Below, one piece after another: positions 1 through 12,926 of a stretch of DNA of 64,000 bases; position 1 is the first letter of the stretch, and the number at the start of each line of letters is the position of its first letter. The DNA lies in the NCBI RefSeq assembly GCF_042242105.1, contig NC_092012.1, positions 3,333,970 through 3,397,969 of the forward strand, given 5' to 3'. The notes beneath the pieces were generated by a model. That model searched no databases. It saw only the letters and a list, made by a program, of their open reading frames with translations, and had not been told where the DNA came from. Both the position numbers and the translations under genes were made by a program. Source of the stretch: Pempheris klunzingeri (Eukaryota; Chordata; Actinopteri; Acropomatiformes; Pempheridae).

Positions 1-2886
1 TTCCATATCCAGGCAGGAAAAACCCTCAGCCAGATGCAGACATGGAGAACATGATGGGACATAAACTATAGAAACATAAGAGTATCCAGTGAACCAGCTG
101 GTCCAAATCCTTGGTCTCACTCTGTCCCGTCCTGATTTCTAATTGAACTATTGTGCAACACGTGTTTACCCATGGATGGTCTTACTTTCTAACCCTAACC
201 CACCGAGGTCATTATAACAATGTGCATATCTCTGGATGCTGGTATGTCAAGAGGATCACATCCAGTCACAAAAAAGTTTATAAATCATTCTTTTTTTTTT
301 CCAAGTTTGTAACCTAGAGATTTTGTTTTTCTAAGATTTAGTTAACTAGAATCTGGATGAAGCCAGAAGCTGCTGAATTATGTCAAACATGTCAGTCAGG
401 TTATAAAAGTGTATGGAGGGGAAGGAGCTGTTGAGTTTTCCTGGTTTGTACCATCACCTCAGGTTTTTCACTGGGAGACAAAACAAGTGTGATGGCAGCC
501 TGATGGCCTCCATCCAATCTTCCCATCAGAACTAATGGACTGATGAGGGACATTTCTGTGGTGGACATTTTCAGACCTTTGAGAAATCTCTAAAAGAAAA
601 ACTGGAGCCGTGTAGGTAAGAGGGGGAAACAGAACAAACCTACAGGAGTTGTTTTTCTGTCTCTGCCAACAAGACTCTGCTCACAACAAGAATTCCTGGG
701 AAGGTTTTGAAATAAGTCTGTCTGACCTCTCTCTCCTGCTTTATCTTTTGTTCTGTCAGTTAAGGAAGACTTGAAAAAAAAACTACAGCAGTCAAATTTC
801 TGAATAAAGGGAGGTGACGTTTTGTCACATTCGGTCTGAACCATGCAGAGCCGCAGACTAAAGTCACAAATGTGAGGACTTGTCATGAGACCTGAATGAT
901 TTTACTTTCAAGTTTTTGACCTGGTAATATTCCAGAAGAATAAAAACTAATATATGTATATTTTTTTTAACAATGCTGCGAAGTCCTCTTGAAGCTCAAG
1001 CTTATTGTAATAATAAAAGTAAATTCACTTGTTCAAAGCGCCTTCAGCAGGATAATCCACACAGGAAGTGTTTTTGACATCTGTCACAGAATAGATGTGC
1101 TTCCATTTTATTAAATAGATCAGTCCGTAATGATTCTGATGAGTGGCGGTCGTCTCTCAGAGCATTTGTTTGATTAAAGTCTATTTCTGTGGCTTCTGGC
1201 GCACAGACAGCTGTTACAATCACACAAACATCCTGCTGTGTGCGTTTTGAACTTCACCGTGTCTCCGTTGATTGATGAAGCCTCCCAGCCTGTTAGTGAG
1301 CTTTATGTTTCACTAACAGAGTCCTCACATTTACCAGGTGGGCGGAGGAATTACATCAATGAATCAACAGGCTACACAGACACTGTGACTTCCCATGGAA
1401 GTGACATGAAAAGCTGTTTTTGGTGCAGTAACTTTCTGCTGTCAGTCAGAAAGTTGAAGCTGGTGAAGGCAGGACAGCCGGCTGCTGCTCTAGTCAGCTG
1501 ACACGCAACTGACTTACAGTTTTCTTAGGAAGTGAATAGCACTGTTCTTTTTCAAAACATTTCACATCACGTATATGCATTTTATTTTTTTGCTTTTCTT
1601 GTGTCATGCATATGCAATTTAGTCTCTACAGAGACAGCATGTCACGGGTCCACGTAGGGAGGCGGACGGGTCGAACACGGGACTTTAAAGTCCTCACCAA
1701 GAAAAAAGCAATGAAAAAATGTATTCTTTATATATTTTATTTCTTTGGGGCACTAATTACAAAAATCTATGTTTATTTATGAACAGACCCCACATTTTTT
1801 GAAATATTGGCCTCTACCAAACGGTTGAGATGTCGTAAGTAAAACATGTTTTCAATAAGATATAGTGAGTCAAAATGTGCTCTACCATATGGTTGAGCAG
1901 GAGGTTAAAGGGTTAACACATGTTACTGGAGGTCACGTTAGCTCAAGTGAAACTTAGCATCCATAACTAACGTATTTATTTTTTCTTAAACCTATTCACA
2001 TACTTTATGTGCCTGAACATAAGCACGTTAGCCACAAAATAACAGCATTAAATGACACGTTAAAAAGCTCCAGTTTAAGGAAATGCCCTTTTAATGAGTT
2101 GAGGTATTTATATACAATCCAATGAGATGGTTGGTTCCTCCACGTTAAGGCCACACTGAGTCCAACCTCTGCTCCACCATAACATAGAAGAGTAAATCCA
2201 CTTTAAAGGCCCTACATTCCCATGATCCCAACCTTTTCTTGGGACTGTGTGCAGACTGTTTGACATCCTTTCTGAGTCACAGTCACTGAAAACAGTGTTG
2301 GTATGTGGGGCCTTTATGAGAGATTTAATGTAGGAATACAGTCATTTTGAAAATACAGTCAAATAATGTGATGGGTTAGTTTCAAATCTGGTCCCATCTT
2401 TTGTCTGAAAACTCAATATTTTTATCCTCCGACTGTTTTTCTCTATTAGCAGTAGCGTCTTAACTTTCAGTTCCTGTTGCCTTTAAACTCCACATGTAAA
2501 CGTAAACGTGAACACCAACAGCATGGAGGTGATGTGTGAGAGGAGGGAGTCCACGTTAGCCATAAACGACAAGCAGACAGATACACGAGGAGAATACATT
2601 CAGCCCTTTATCATGTTTCATGTGGCCTCAGTGTTTAAATTAAGAGCAGGACGCATGGGCTCATCCAGGGAGACACATTTTCCTCTTCACACAGCCTCTG
2701 ATGACGAATGTGAGGCAGGAGAGTGAGTGAGAGCGAGTTTCCAGATTTCCTCAATGTGACTTTGACTCTTTTTTTCCTTCTGTGGGAGTCTCAGACAGAC
2801 TGGTGTTCGCTTTATTTACCCACTAGTGACCATAATCATGTTAGTACATGTCGATGGCGCTTCAGTTGAAAATTCAGACAGTGAAA
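1..2886. other. noncoding, AT-rich
   Basis: No gene, RNA or clear mobile element recognised. Open frames are short and lack splice or family support. Confidence 0.5.
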
Positions 2887-3062
2887 GTGTGTGTGTGTGT
2901 GTGTGTGTCTTTTCATTCACCCCAGAAATGAGTGGAGTGGCAGTCGCAGTGTGAGTGCAAATATCTTTGTGTGAGACTTGAAGACGGTGATGGCAGGCAA
3001 TCATCACGCACACACACACACACACACTCTCTTCACATGCACACTAACACACACACACACAC
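2887..3062. repeat. GT and CA microsatellites
   Basis: GT run at 2887-2908 and CA runs at 3009-3027 and 3050-3062. Confidence 0.95.
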
Positions 3063-3179
3063 AAACACAGGTGGCAGTAATCTCTCGCTGCTGACATGAC
3101 CGTTTCAATCTGTCTCTCTGCCCCGAGGCCTCCATTGCAGAGCTGATTCAATTTGCCTCCATCAAAATGCAATTTCTCT

Positions 3180-3370
3180 GCTTCGCCATCACCGCTCACC
3201 TCTCCCGCCTCCTCTTCTTCTTCTTCTTCTTCTTCTTCCCTCCCTCCTTCCCTTTCCTCCTTGAACCTCCTTTTCATCCTCTTATCTGACACATTTACCC
3301 TCTCTCTCTCCTCCCTCGGTGCCATTTGCTTCCCGTCTCTCGCTTCCTGCATCTCATCTTTCTCCCCCTC
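3180..3370. repeat. polypyrimidine tract with (TTC)n
   Basis: An almost uninterrupted C/T strand about 190 bases long with a TTC run at 3214-3238. Such tracts can form triplex DNA. The Ser/Leu/Pro-rich open frame over it is a composition artefact. Confidence 0.85.
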
Positions 3371-6300
3371 ACTGTTTTCATCAGTCAGACCTTACAGGTT
3401 GGATCCTGATATTTCCCTGGGGTTCCTCGCCAGCCTGTCTCGTGTTGTTTCTCCCTGGATGATCACGCTGCGATGCGGGAGGCGGCGGCAACTTTATCTC
3501 CTCACATGTCTATAGATGCTCCCACATCGCAGAGGTTAAGGATGATGGGCTACAGAAGAAGATGGGGGTGGCAGCAGGGTATCGTGGCCTGGAGCCTCTC
3601 TCAGGCTGTCTGCTGGTAAACGGCTGGAAGAAGCTCAGCCTCGGCCAGCTGATGACTTCATAAAAGATGATGATATGCATGTAAAATGGTTCAAAATGGG
3701 GCACTTTAAAGGCAGAGTACTCTGAATTTCATCAGATGTGGATGTCAAAGCCTCTGCCACCAGATAGAGAAAGGAATGGGTATGCATACAAATTTAACAC
3801 AGTAGAATAAAATGAAATACGGAACAATGCTATTGGATATTTATTCAGGATTATATTTAGTTAATTTACCTTAAGGTGTCAGTCATAGCATGCAATACAG
3901 TACTGTCTCTTAAACTTCTTTTTAACCATTTAAGCAGTTTTTGTAATTTGGTCGCTGTAGTGTGCATGAAGATAAGACAAATGTCTTACCTGGCACTGGA
4001 ATATCTAAATGAATCATGGCCATTATTTTATTCATTTCACCTATTAGACAATCGACTGGTTGCATTTCTTTGATTTCTATTTGATTTTACTGATAGTGGA
4101 ATAGTTGCTGATGCAACTTATCAATAATTCTCACACACTCCTTAAGTGATGAGAAGTAGTGCGACCTTCTTTATTTCTGACTTGATACCACAGATGGGTA
4201 ATAGGGTTTCTTTGGTTTACTACAGCTAACTATTATTTGCAAATTAGCTAATTACTTCTGATAATAAAGGGCGGTTTACTCTTTTCTACATTTTTCTCCA
4301 AGAGTAAACACACAAGCAACCAGCTAATAACTTATAGCGCTTAGAATGACACCCTTTGCACCAACCTGCTCCCTCTGGAGCAGGAAATAGCTGCAGTGTG
4401 ACTCGACAGGAATTAGGAGCTACTAATACCTGCTGTTGGTGATGAGCCATCTTGGCGCAGTACTTTAATACATTTTCCGTCCTGCTGGAGTTTGACAGAA
4501 TGTGTGTATCTGCAGTGGAAACTCTGCTGAAGTTAATCCAACATGCATTTAAAATTGTTATTCTCTCCGCTAGGACAGACAGAAGATGTAAACAGATTTT
4601 TAACTGCTATGACAGTTTAACTTGCCTTCTAGAAAAGCTTCATTACTGTAATTACTGAAACAATAAGCTGTCTGAATAGGTAATGTCGCTGAATTTTAAA
4701 AAACAGTAGTGTGTGTGTGCACAAGAGACTTCAAATCCCTCCACAATTGACCTTTGTATCCACCTACAGTCACTGGAAATGGATACAGTCGAACACAAAA
4801 CCGAGTAGGATGTTTTTGTCCCTTGTGAGACAAACTCCCCCGACACACTCAACAGTCAGACGTCCCAGAAGACTGTGTGTGAATGATTACCACTCGCTGC
4901 AAGCGATAATGAACATCCACAAACAGGGCAAGTGTCTCTGTAAACACACAAGGAAACATCACCACTCATTCCCTGTACCGTCGTTCTCCATTAAAAAAAG
5001 ACTGAACCACACTTTATCACGTTTGTTCTCAATTTGACGATTAAAAAAACTGTAATCAGTCTTGTGTATTGTTCCAAGCTAATGAAATGGATTTTAAATG
5101 CATCACATGACTCTTCGCTAAGCTCCTCCAACTCCCCTTTAGCTTCCCAGTCTACCAGTGTGCTGTCATAACACGCTGCCTTATGTAGGTTTTATTAGCT
5201 GCACTGTGCTAAGAGCTGCTGTGAGCGATTTTTAGTGTGTGTGTGTTTGTGTCCTGGTGCACCTGGCGGAGTTTGGTCCAGCTTGGATGACGGCGAGAGT
5301 CCGTTATGCCACTGCGTCGGCAAGGTTAACTGCTCGTTGATCCTTGTGTGGCAGCATAGGACAGCGGGAGTCGACAGGTGGAGAAGTTCTCCTTGTCTTT
5401 TTGAAGAGAACAGCGAACTGTCTCTCTCTCCTCTGCAGGTAGACTGGGGGAGGCCCCTGGTCGCTCTGCGGTCTCCTCTGGATCCCGATGTGCCCAGTGA
5501 GGGAAACAAAAGGAACGAAAAACAAGAAAAACAAAAATGAGATCAGAAACATCCGGTTACTCGTCCAGCGATTGTGGGGGAAGCTGTTACCGAGGAACAT
5601 CTGCTGTAGCAACTTGTGTCGCAGTGGAAAGGTGGTTTGGTGTCGCTGCACGCTTGGTGACACCATGGCCACATCGCTGGGTTCTTCCTGGACTCCGGTT
5701 TGGCGCCTGTTTCTTTGTTTCAGGCTTTGGAAGTTACTTGTAGGCCTGTCTTTGTTCTCCCATGTGTCCATACTGCCTACTAAATGAGTAGTATGCTTCC
5801 AGCAGACTGTTCACGCTAAAGTATGCTCAAGGTTTACATCTTGTCTGAGTAGCTCCTGCTTCAGGTTCACCCAACAATAGTGATGAACACATGGGGGATA
5901 ATAACGGGAAAGAAACAACAATAAGCACGTCTCCACCTTAAAAAAGCTGCCGTGCGCATTTCTGCATGAAGCACATCAGCTTAACTATATCTATTATTTA
6001 ACTCTCCAGACCACAGACGGGATCATTCAGGAGTTGATTTATGTTCTTCTGCACATCCAAAAGTTCGTATACACACATACACACATACAGTGAGATTGAT
6101 TAATCCTGAGCTCCATCAGAGCTGTCTAAAACATTTATTTCAGAAGCTAAAACTTTCATAATGTCTCCCCGGGAGAGATTCCTCTGTGCTGTCAAGTTTA
6201 TAGCTAAAGGTTATAGTTTCACTGCTCCGATGTCTCGTAATATTTGCTGCAGTGACACTATGGCACAAATGGAAATGTTTAGAATTGCTGAAAGCGGCGT

Positions 6301-9300
6301 TTCTGATCTCTGACGTTAAATCATTTAGAAAACACTCAGACATTACAAACAATTACGAAATCATCTAGAGAGCTCACGCTGCTCAACGTAATTTGAAAGG
6401 ATAAGATAATTAATTCTCTAAATTGGAGAAAAGTCATCCCAGTGGGTTGTGGTGGTTGATTTATCCGTGCATCACTCTTAATCATTTCATCCAGCCATGC
6501 CCCTCAGCAGCCGCACTGTAGGGCTAGAACAATCACCCTCGCAGTCTGCCATTGGACAGTCGGAAGAGACGCAATGCATTTTGGGGCCTTTGGGCCTTCT
6601 AATCTATTATACATCCCGGAATTTCTCGCCTACACAAAATCCAAACTATGCAGTTGAAACGCACTCAATTTGACGTCATACTTGCAATGAATAGTATGTT
6701 CAGGACGGGGCACACACAGGCAGAGAGGGAAACGTCAAAGTAAAACAGGAAGTCATGAGAAAACAGACTAAATAAAACAGCTTAACATAATTTACAAGAC
6801 AGGAGAAAAATTGCACAAGGATCTTTATAATCAACTGTGTGATATGGATCATAAGGTCTTTTTTATTTCTAATGTAATAATGTTTGGATGTTTGCCACAG
6901 AAATACATGATGTGTTACTTGAAGAAACAACACGTACGTTAGTATTTATGCTTTGTTTTGTCAAAGATTGTGTTCAACTATAACAAGAAAACCAGATAAA
7001 GACAAACAAATGATTTTGGCAAGTGAAACTCCAGCACAGACCTGCTAACATGCTCTAAATTCTGATATAGTAGCATTTGGGACTCTGCGATGTTCAGACC
7101 CGATCCTCATCAATCCTTCCACGCCTGGTTACCGTTGCTGAACTATGATTGGACGACCTCTGTTTGTGGGAGGGATTTAGAGAACTCAAAAACCTGGATT
7201 ATACAGTAATGTGCCAAATTCATCACACTTCTTTGCAGTGAAATCCAAACTAGATTCCCACACAGAGAATGTAAGCACCCTTAGGCTGTGCTAAATGAAA
7301 GCAAATGGATGGAAAATAAAATCTCTGGGATGTCTTTCACTCTGCAGGAATATGTAAAGAGAGTCGCACAGACAGAGGTAGAAAAGGGAGAAGAGGAGGG
7401 AAATTCACACGTTTTCTCAAGGTCAGTGGAGTGTGCACGTCTCCGCTGTTAAGTAAAGACAGATCTCCCATGATGCTCTCCAGGGGCTTTCTGATAGGCT
7501 GGCTCACCGCCAACATGTTACCATGTGAATTACTGGTAACAAAGACAGATCGCCTCAAACAGCACACAGCACATGGTGCTGCTTTACTTCGCCACAATAT
7601 GGTGCAAGGAGAACACCAGAGAGCTGCTATTGGTATGTTGGCAGCGACTGAAAAACTCAGAGGTAAAATGCTTTTTTCCATGAAGCCTCTTATACCTTAT
7701 ACCTCTTATAAGCTTCATAGAATAAATGTTCCCTCCCTGGAGTTAAAGTAATCCTTTGACTATCATTTGGGGACACCTGTTTCCTAATTAAGAGTCTAGT
7801 TTCATCTCTGAGTGGTCGATACAGAGGCAGCTCCAGTTTTCAGCTCAGCACAAAGACTGGAATCAGGGGTAAACTGGTGCCCTGGCTCCATCAAACGTCC
7901 TATCTCACAAATCAAAAGCTGCTTTATTTATGTGTGTAATTAACATTAAAAAATACATGGATTACACATCTTGGCTACACACCAACAGCAACTCTACCTG
8001 CACTTGCTTTGGCCAATCAGATATGTGCAATCTCACATTTGCACAGGCGTGCACGAGGAAACGTACAGCACGTCACACACAAATACTCATTTTATTTAAG
8101 ATTTTTAACAAATAGCACACGTTGGTCCCCGACCAATCGTAGCTTGCTGTCTTTCATGACCTGCATGACGTCTTCCAGAAACAAGACTGTAAAAAAAAAG
8201 GCGATGGCGTCCGAAGCGTCCGAAGCGGTGTGTGTGAGATTGTCTGTCTTGTGTTTGGAGAAGCACTGAAAACAGTGTTGCTCTCTCTTTGCCATGGTTT
8301 ACAGATGAAGAGCGCTCAGTGCCCTTATTGTTTTGTCACAAGGAGGGCAAAAGTCGGGAGGCGTCCCAGATGCAGCATCGGTTTTCATCCATCATGGTTT
8401 CCAACATGAGGATAAAACCGTCCCTCCCCTTTTCATTCCTGTTGCCCTGCATCCGTTGGTTGGGCTGATATCATACAGTCTGAACTTGGTATTAAGTCTC
8501 TTCCATTTAAGATGCAAGAGGGAGATTGAAGATGCACATTTTGGCAAATTAGACAACTCATCTTTACTGTCCCACCCTTCTCCCTCCAATTTTTACATTT
8601 ACTTCACCATGACAAGCCTTTTTGAATGAGCTGCGATCGTGGTGGAAGAGTTTTTGTGTTGTTTAAATACTCCAAGTGGAGGGATTATGATTTTTTTCAG
8701 CCTGTATCAGACGACAAATGCAGCAGATATTATGTGAATATCACCCAAACTGAAGTTAAAAGGGTTTCTGAGGAGACCGGCAACATATTCTCAAGCTTAG
8801 ACTTGTCAAAGACAGATATTGGTTTTCCTGATACTGCAGTAACCCTTGTGGCATATTGCTGCCCTGTTCGCCTGTGTTCTGCTCCATCACACTGATCAGA
8901 GCTGACAGGAGCATCTAAAGCTGCTGAGTCTCAGCTCCTGGACCAGCAACTATCGACTGGCTGGTCACCAAGACTCTCAGGCATCTAAATTGATCTTCAC
9001 GTTTAAACGCACAAACACAAAGCCCACACTTCTTGCAGTGGAATCCTCATCAGAGAGTAAATCAACTCTAAATCAGCCACGGCAGAACAATTGTTGTTGC
9101 ACTGCACCCCTGTCAGGAATATCAAAGCATTTTCCAATTAGACATCTGTCAAATTAGCGAAAATCTTCATCCCAGGCAGCTCCAACGTGGCAAGGAGTTA
9201 TTTTATCATGAAATCAAGTATTTTACTTATTTATTCGATTTTCTTCTGCACCATTAGATAACTTCCTGCACTGGTCACAGATGGTCTTTACATCGAGTTG

Positions 9301-10898
9301 GACAGCGTGGAAATAAATGTGAGTTTGTAGGAAAAGGTGCTTTTTGTCCAAATTGCTCAAATGTCACTGGAGAGGTCATTGTCTTTCACACATTGTCAGC
9401 AACAGAGCCTGACTGCAGTATTCTGGTCCTTTTTTCCTAACCCCCATGGTGGTCGAAATTGGTCTCTACGTGCCAGACTTCTCCCACCGTGGTTTAACAT
9501 TGGCGCAGAATCGTGACTTTAGCTAGAGGCCCTCACTTTTTGATTCTGACAGGCTCCAAATCCAAATGTCTCAGATCCCTGATAATGTCCCTGTCCCTGG
9601 AAATGTCTTAAGCTTCTGTCAGTGGTGGAAAAAATATTCTAATCCCTTCCTTAAAATCCCCCCTCCCCTCAGAAACATGTTTTGGTTATTGTTACTTCAC
9701 TTGGATGCTTGAACGTTTGACACCAGAGGTTTGTTCACTTATTTATCTGCTCAAGGAAGAAACTTTCTCTGTGCACACCTTTTAAATCAGATTTTAAAGA
9801 TGTGTACATATGAGGTGTTTTTGTGACATCACAACTGGTCTGAAATCTAATCATTAGTCCAACAACACTGAAACTTTACTGCAGTACTGTAGTGAACAGG
9901 GACCGGACGTAGGAGCCGTCTTGTCGAGCAGTGAAACTTGTGAAATGAAAAGCGTTTGCATATAAATAGGTAATTTAACTTTTGATTTAAATTTAAATCT
10001 CATAGAATATGTCTGGAGGGGATCTTTAAGACGTTAACAAGCTCAAAATGTAAATGGGAAAAAACCCCACAGAGTTAAAAAGCTTAAAGCTGCATTAATT
10101 AAGCAGCACAGCAAGCTGAAAAAACAACACTGACATGATATCACCTTATGAAGTTTTCTGTTTAAACATCGAGGATACACACAGTCTTGTTTCTGGCCAC
10201 TTTATGAATGCAAATCCAAAATTCTCTCTCGTTTTTTAGCTCTGTTTTTGGTCTCCACCAGTGTCTGAGAAGAATATCTGGTTCTTCGGCTGCTAAATGA
10301 TCCACTGCTGCTGTACAAATGCATCTGGTATGATTCTCTGTGGGTATGACATCATTTCACAGACCTATAGACATTTGGCCTGTTGTTAACTTGGATAATA
10401 ATTAGAGCAGCTTTGAATGAAGAAAAATGCTTCATGTATCATTATGAAAATAATTATCAGCTTGTAAACAGCAGCTTCCTTTTAGGACCATATTATCTGA
10501 GCTAATAAAAACAAGGAAAACTGTACCACCTTTCACCTTTTGCTTCTTGATGTTTGACAAGTTCAGGAGGGCCTTCATCAGCCTTTTAATCTGATGTTTT
10601 TGATGGACTTTATATGGTTTTTCTTGTTTTATGGACCGTACATCAGCAGTGGTTTCTCGTATTCATGAGCCATACTGTACATACCACCGTGGTCCCTGGG
10701 GTGAGCCTTTTGTCCCCCCTCCCCATTCCTCCATGTTTTAAAGAAAGAGCGTCGTAGAGGAGAAACTCTCCTCTCATTACCTCCATCAGAGCCGCCTCTA
10801 ATGACAACTCCACAGCCGGCCCACCTCAGCCACATAATGAGCTCAAATGAATCGTGCTCTCCTCTATGGCAACACTTTGCATCCCAAAGCAAAGCCGC
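3371..10898. other. noncoding
   Basis: No supportable gene. Only a short imperfect palindrome (5769-5799) and unassigned AT-rich DNA were noted. The 155-codon minus-strand frame at 5304-5771 has no recognisable domain. Confidence 0.45.
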
Positions 10899-10901
10899 TC
10901 A

Positions 10902-10932
<31 letters not shown>

Positions 10933-10934
10933 CA
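10899..10934. repeat. (CA)n microsatellite
   Basis: CA run with one AAA interruption. Confidence 0.95.
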
Positions 10935-11294
10935 AATTAATGGACAAAACAACCACACGAGTTGAATTTAAAGCGAAAGGCCAGACGTGATGGAGAGCGA
11001 ACTGCTCAGACATCAAACACCTGGTGTGCTCAGTTTGTGCCGCGAGCTGCAGCTCTCATCACTCAAATGAATCCACTCGAACATTAGCATCATGTCATTA
11101 GAAAACAACATGAATTAGACGAGGACACACAGTCTAATTTGCTCCTAATGTATCAGGTGTGTTGAATACAATAGAACAGAATTGATGATTAATGTCTTGA
11201 AAAATGCAACACCGATATTTCTGTTAAATAGTAGTGGTAGTAGTATTATTAGTATTATATAGTATAACACCTTACTCTGAATGTACATGTTATA

Positions 11295-11325
<31 letters not shown>

Positions 11326-12880
11326 ATACATCATTTTTTATACATACTTTATATATTTATATTTTTTTACTTGGAGCTGTGTGTCACAAAAAGCAATTTC
11401 CCCCTGGAGATTATTAAAGGAATTCTGATTCTGAAGTTAAACTGGCGGTTTATTATCAGATGTGGGATTTTGTAGATCAACAAGTTGTCAAAGTGTCAGG
11501 ATTTTACCGAATCAATCGTTATTTACAACAACACCAAGCGATTCCTTCTGTACTACATGTTAACTGGAGTTAGGCGTTTAGAAACAGAAATGTTTTTCCA
11601 GAAACAGGAAAACCATTAAAGAGGACATATTGGGCAAAATGTACTTTCTAGTGTGAAATATGTGCCCCTGACGTGTCCTTAGACCCTTAAACTATGAATA
11701 AAGACTGTCCTCTCTCTTTACCTCTTTACCTTTAACGTCTTACTACTAGAGTGAAGCAGCAGATCGTGCTTGGAGGCTCAAATGGATCATTCAGAAAGAG
11801 GCTGAAAATAGCAGTATGAGAAAATGATGAATTTCATGACGGCATGTAAACATATTCTAGTAAAAAATAAAAACAAGAAGCCACCTGAAAATGAGCAGAA
11901 CATGTCTCCTGTAAACATAAACCAAAAAATAGGGTGAAAAAAGGATTGAATGATAAATGGACGAGTAGAATTATGTGAGTAAGTCACCCAAACCTGTACT
12001 ATAAAACATTTACAAAGTGATTTACGAATACCAATAATACAATACTGTGAGACAACAATGAGATACTTATTAAAGCAATAAATTGATCAGATAAATATCC
12101 CAGTATACAGGTGTAAAGTCATCAAACGCTGCCTCAGCTGACCTGATACTGACGATTGTTGCATTATATTGAACAACATGATTATTTTCTTGTTTCACCG
12201 TCCATATTAACCATTCAGTTCACTTTACTGTTTGTTTATTTATGAATTGAAATGCTTTTAGTCAGAAACATTGGCACTTCTGGGCCTCCGTACTTCTCCA
12301 CTCCCATGCTATTGTTTCTGGGTGTTTCCCAAAAGATCTCAAAGATTTTGTTGCAGTTTGGATTTTAAGTGAAGATAAAGGCAAATCAGAATCTCTTGCC
12401 TGTGATAAATGAGCCGTTGTAAATCAAGCCTGTGTTTCCCTGTGACTGTGTGTGTGTGTGTCACACCTCAGAGGAATGATCTATTGTTTGATTCCAGAGA
12501 TAAAATGCAACAGGCGAGGAGATGACATCTCAGATTTTCCTCCGACATGTCAGTCAGCCCCGACGCTCCGTTGGGTTTTCAGGACCGTCTTTCTACTCTC
12601 CTCTTATTTTACTTTACCACTGCACTAAATGCAGACCTACAACTGAGCCCGATATGAGATAGGAATGTTAGGAGAGCAATATATGCCGTATATCAGCATA
12701 ATCCGAAGCCTGCGGGTACATCTCCACGCTCCTCTGAGTCCAATTATAGTGTGTGTTGTGTAAGCAGACGGGCTGTGTTGCAGATCGAGCCCCAGATCCA
12801 GCCAGCACCAGCCACCTCCCCTCATCCTCGCTTTGCCACTCACACACACCCGCATACAAGCGGCTTTATAGAAACGCATG
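10935..12880. other. noncoding with an (ATT)n run
   Basis: No gene. An ATT run lies at 11294-11325, and AT-rich DNA surrounds it. Confidence 0.5.
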
Positions 12881-12881
12881 G

Positions 12882-12882
<1 letters not shown>

Positions 12883-12923
<41 letters not shown>
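12883..12923. repeat. (CA)n microsatellite
   Basis: About 41 bases of pure CA. Confidence 0.97.

Positions 12924-12926
<3 letters not shown>

Noticed and set aside
3044..3515. Open frames over the polypyrimidine tract
   Set aside because: Ser/Leu- or Glu-rich frames are a composition effect of the C/T-rich strand.
5304..5771. 155-codon open frame on the minus strand
   Set aside because: No recognisable domain, no splice or promoter context, and overlapping frames on the other strand are equally open.
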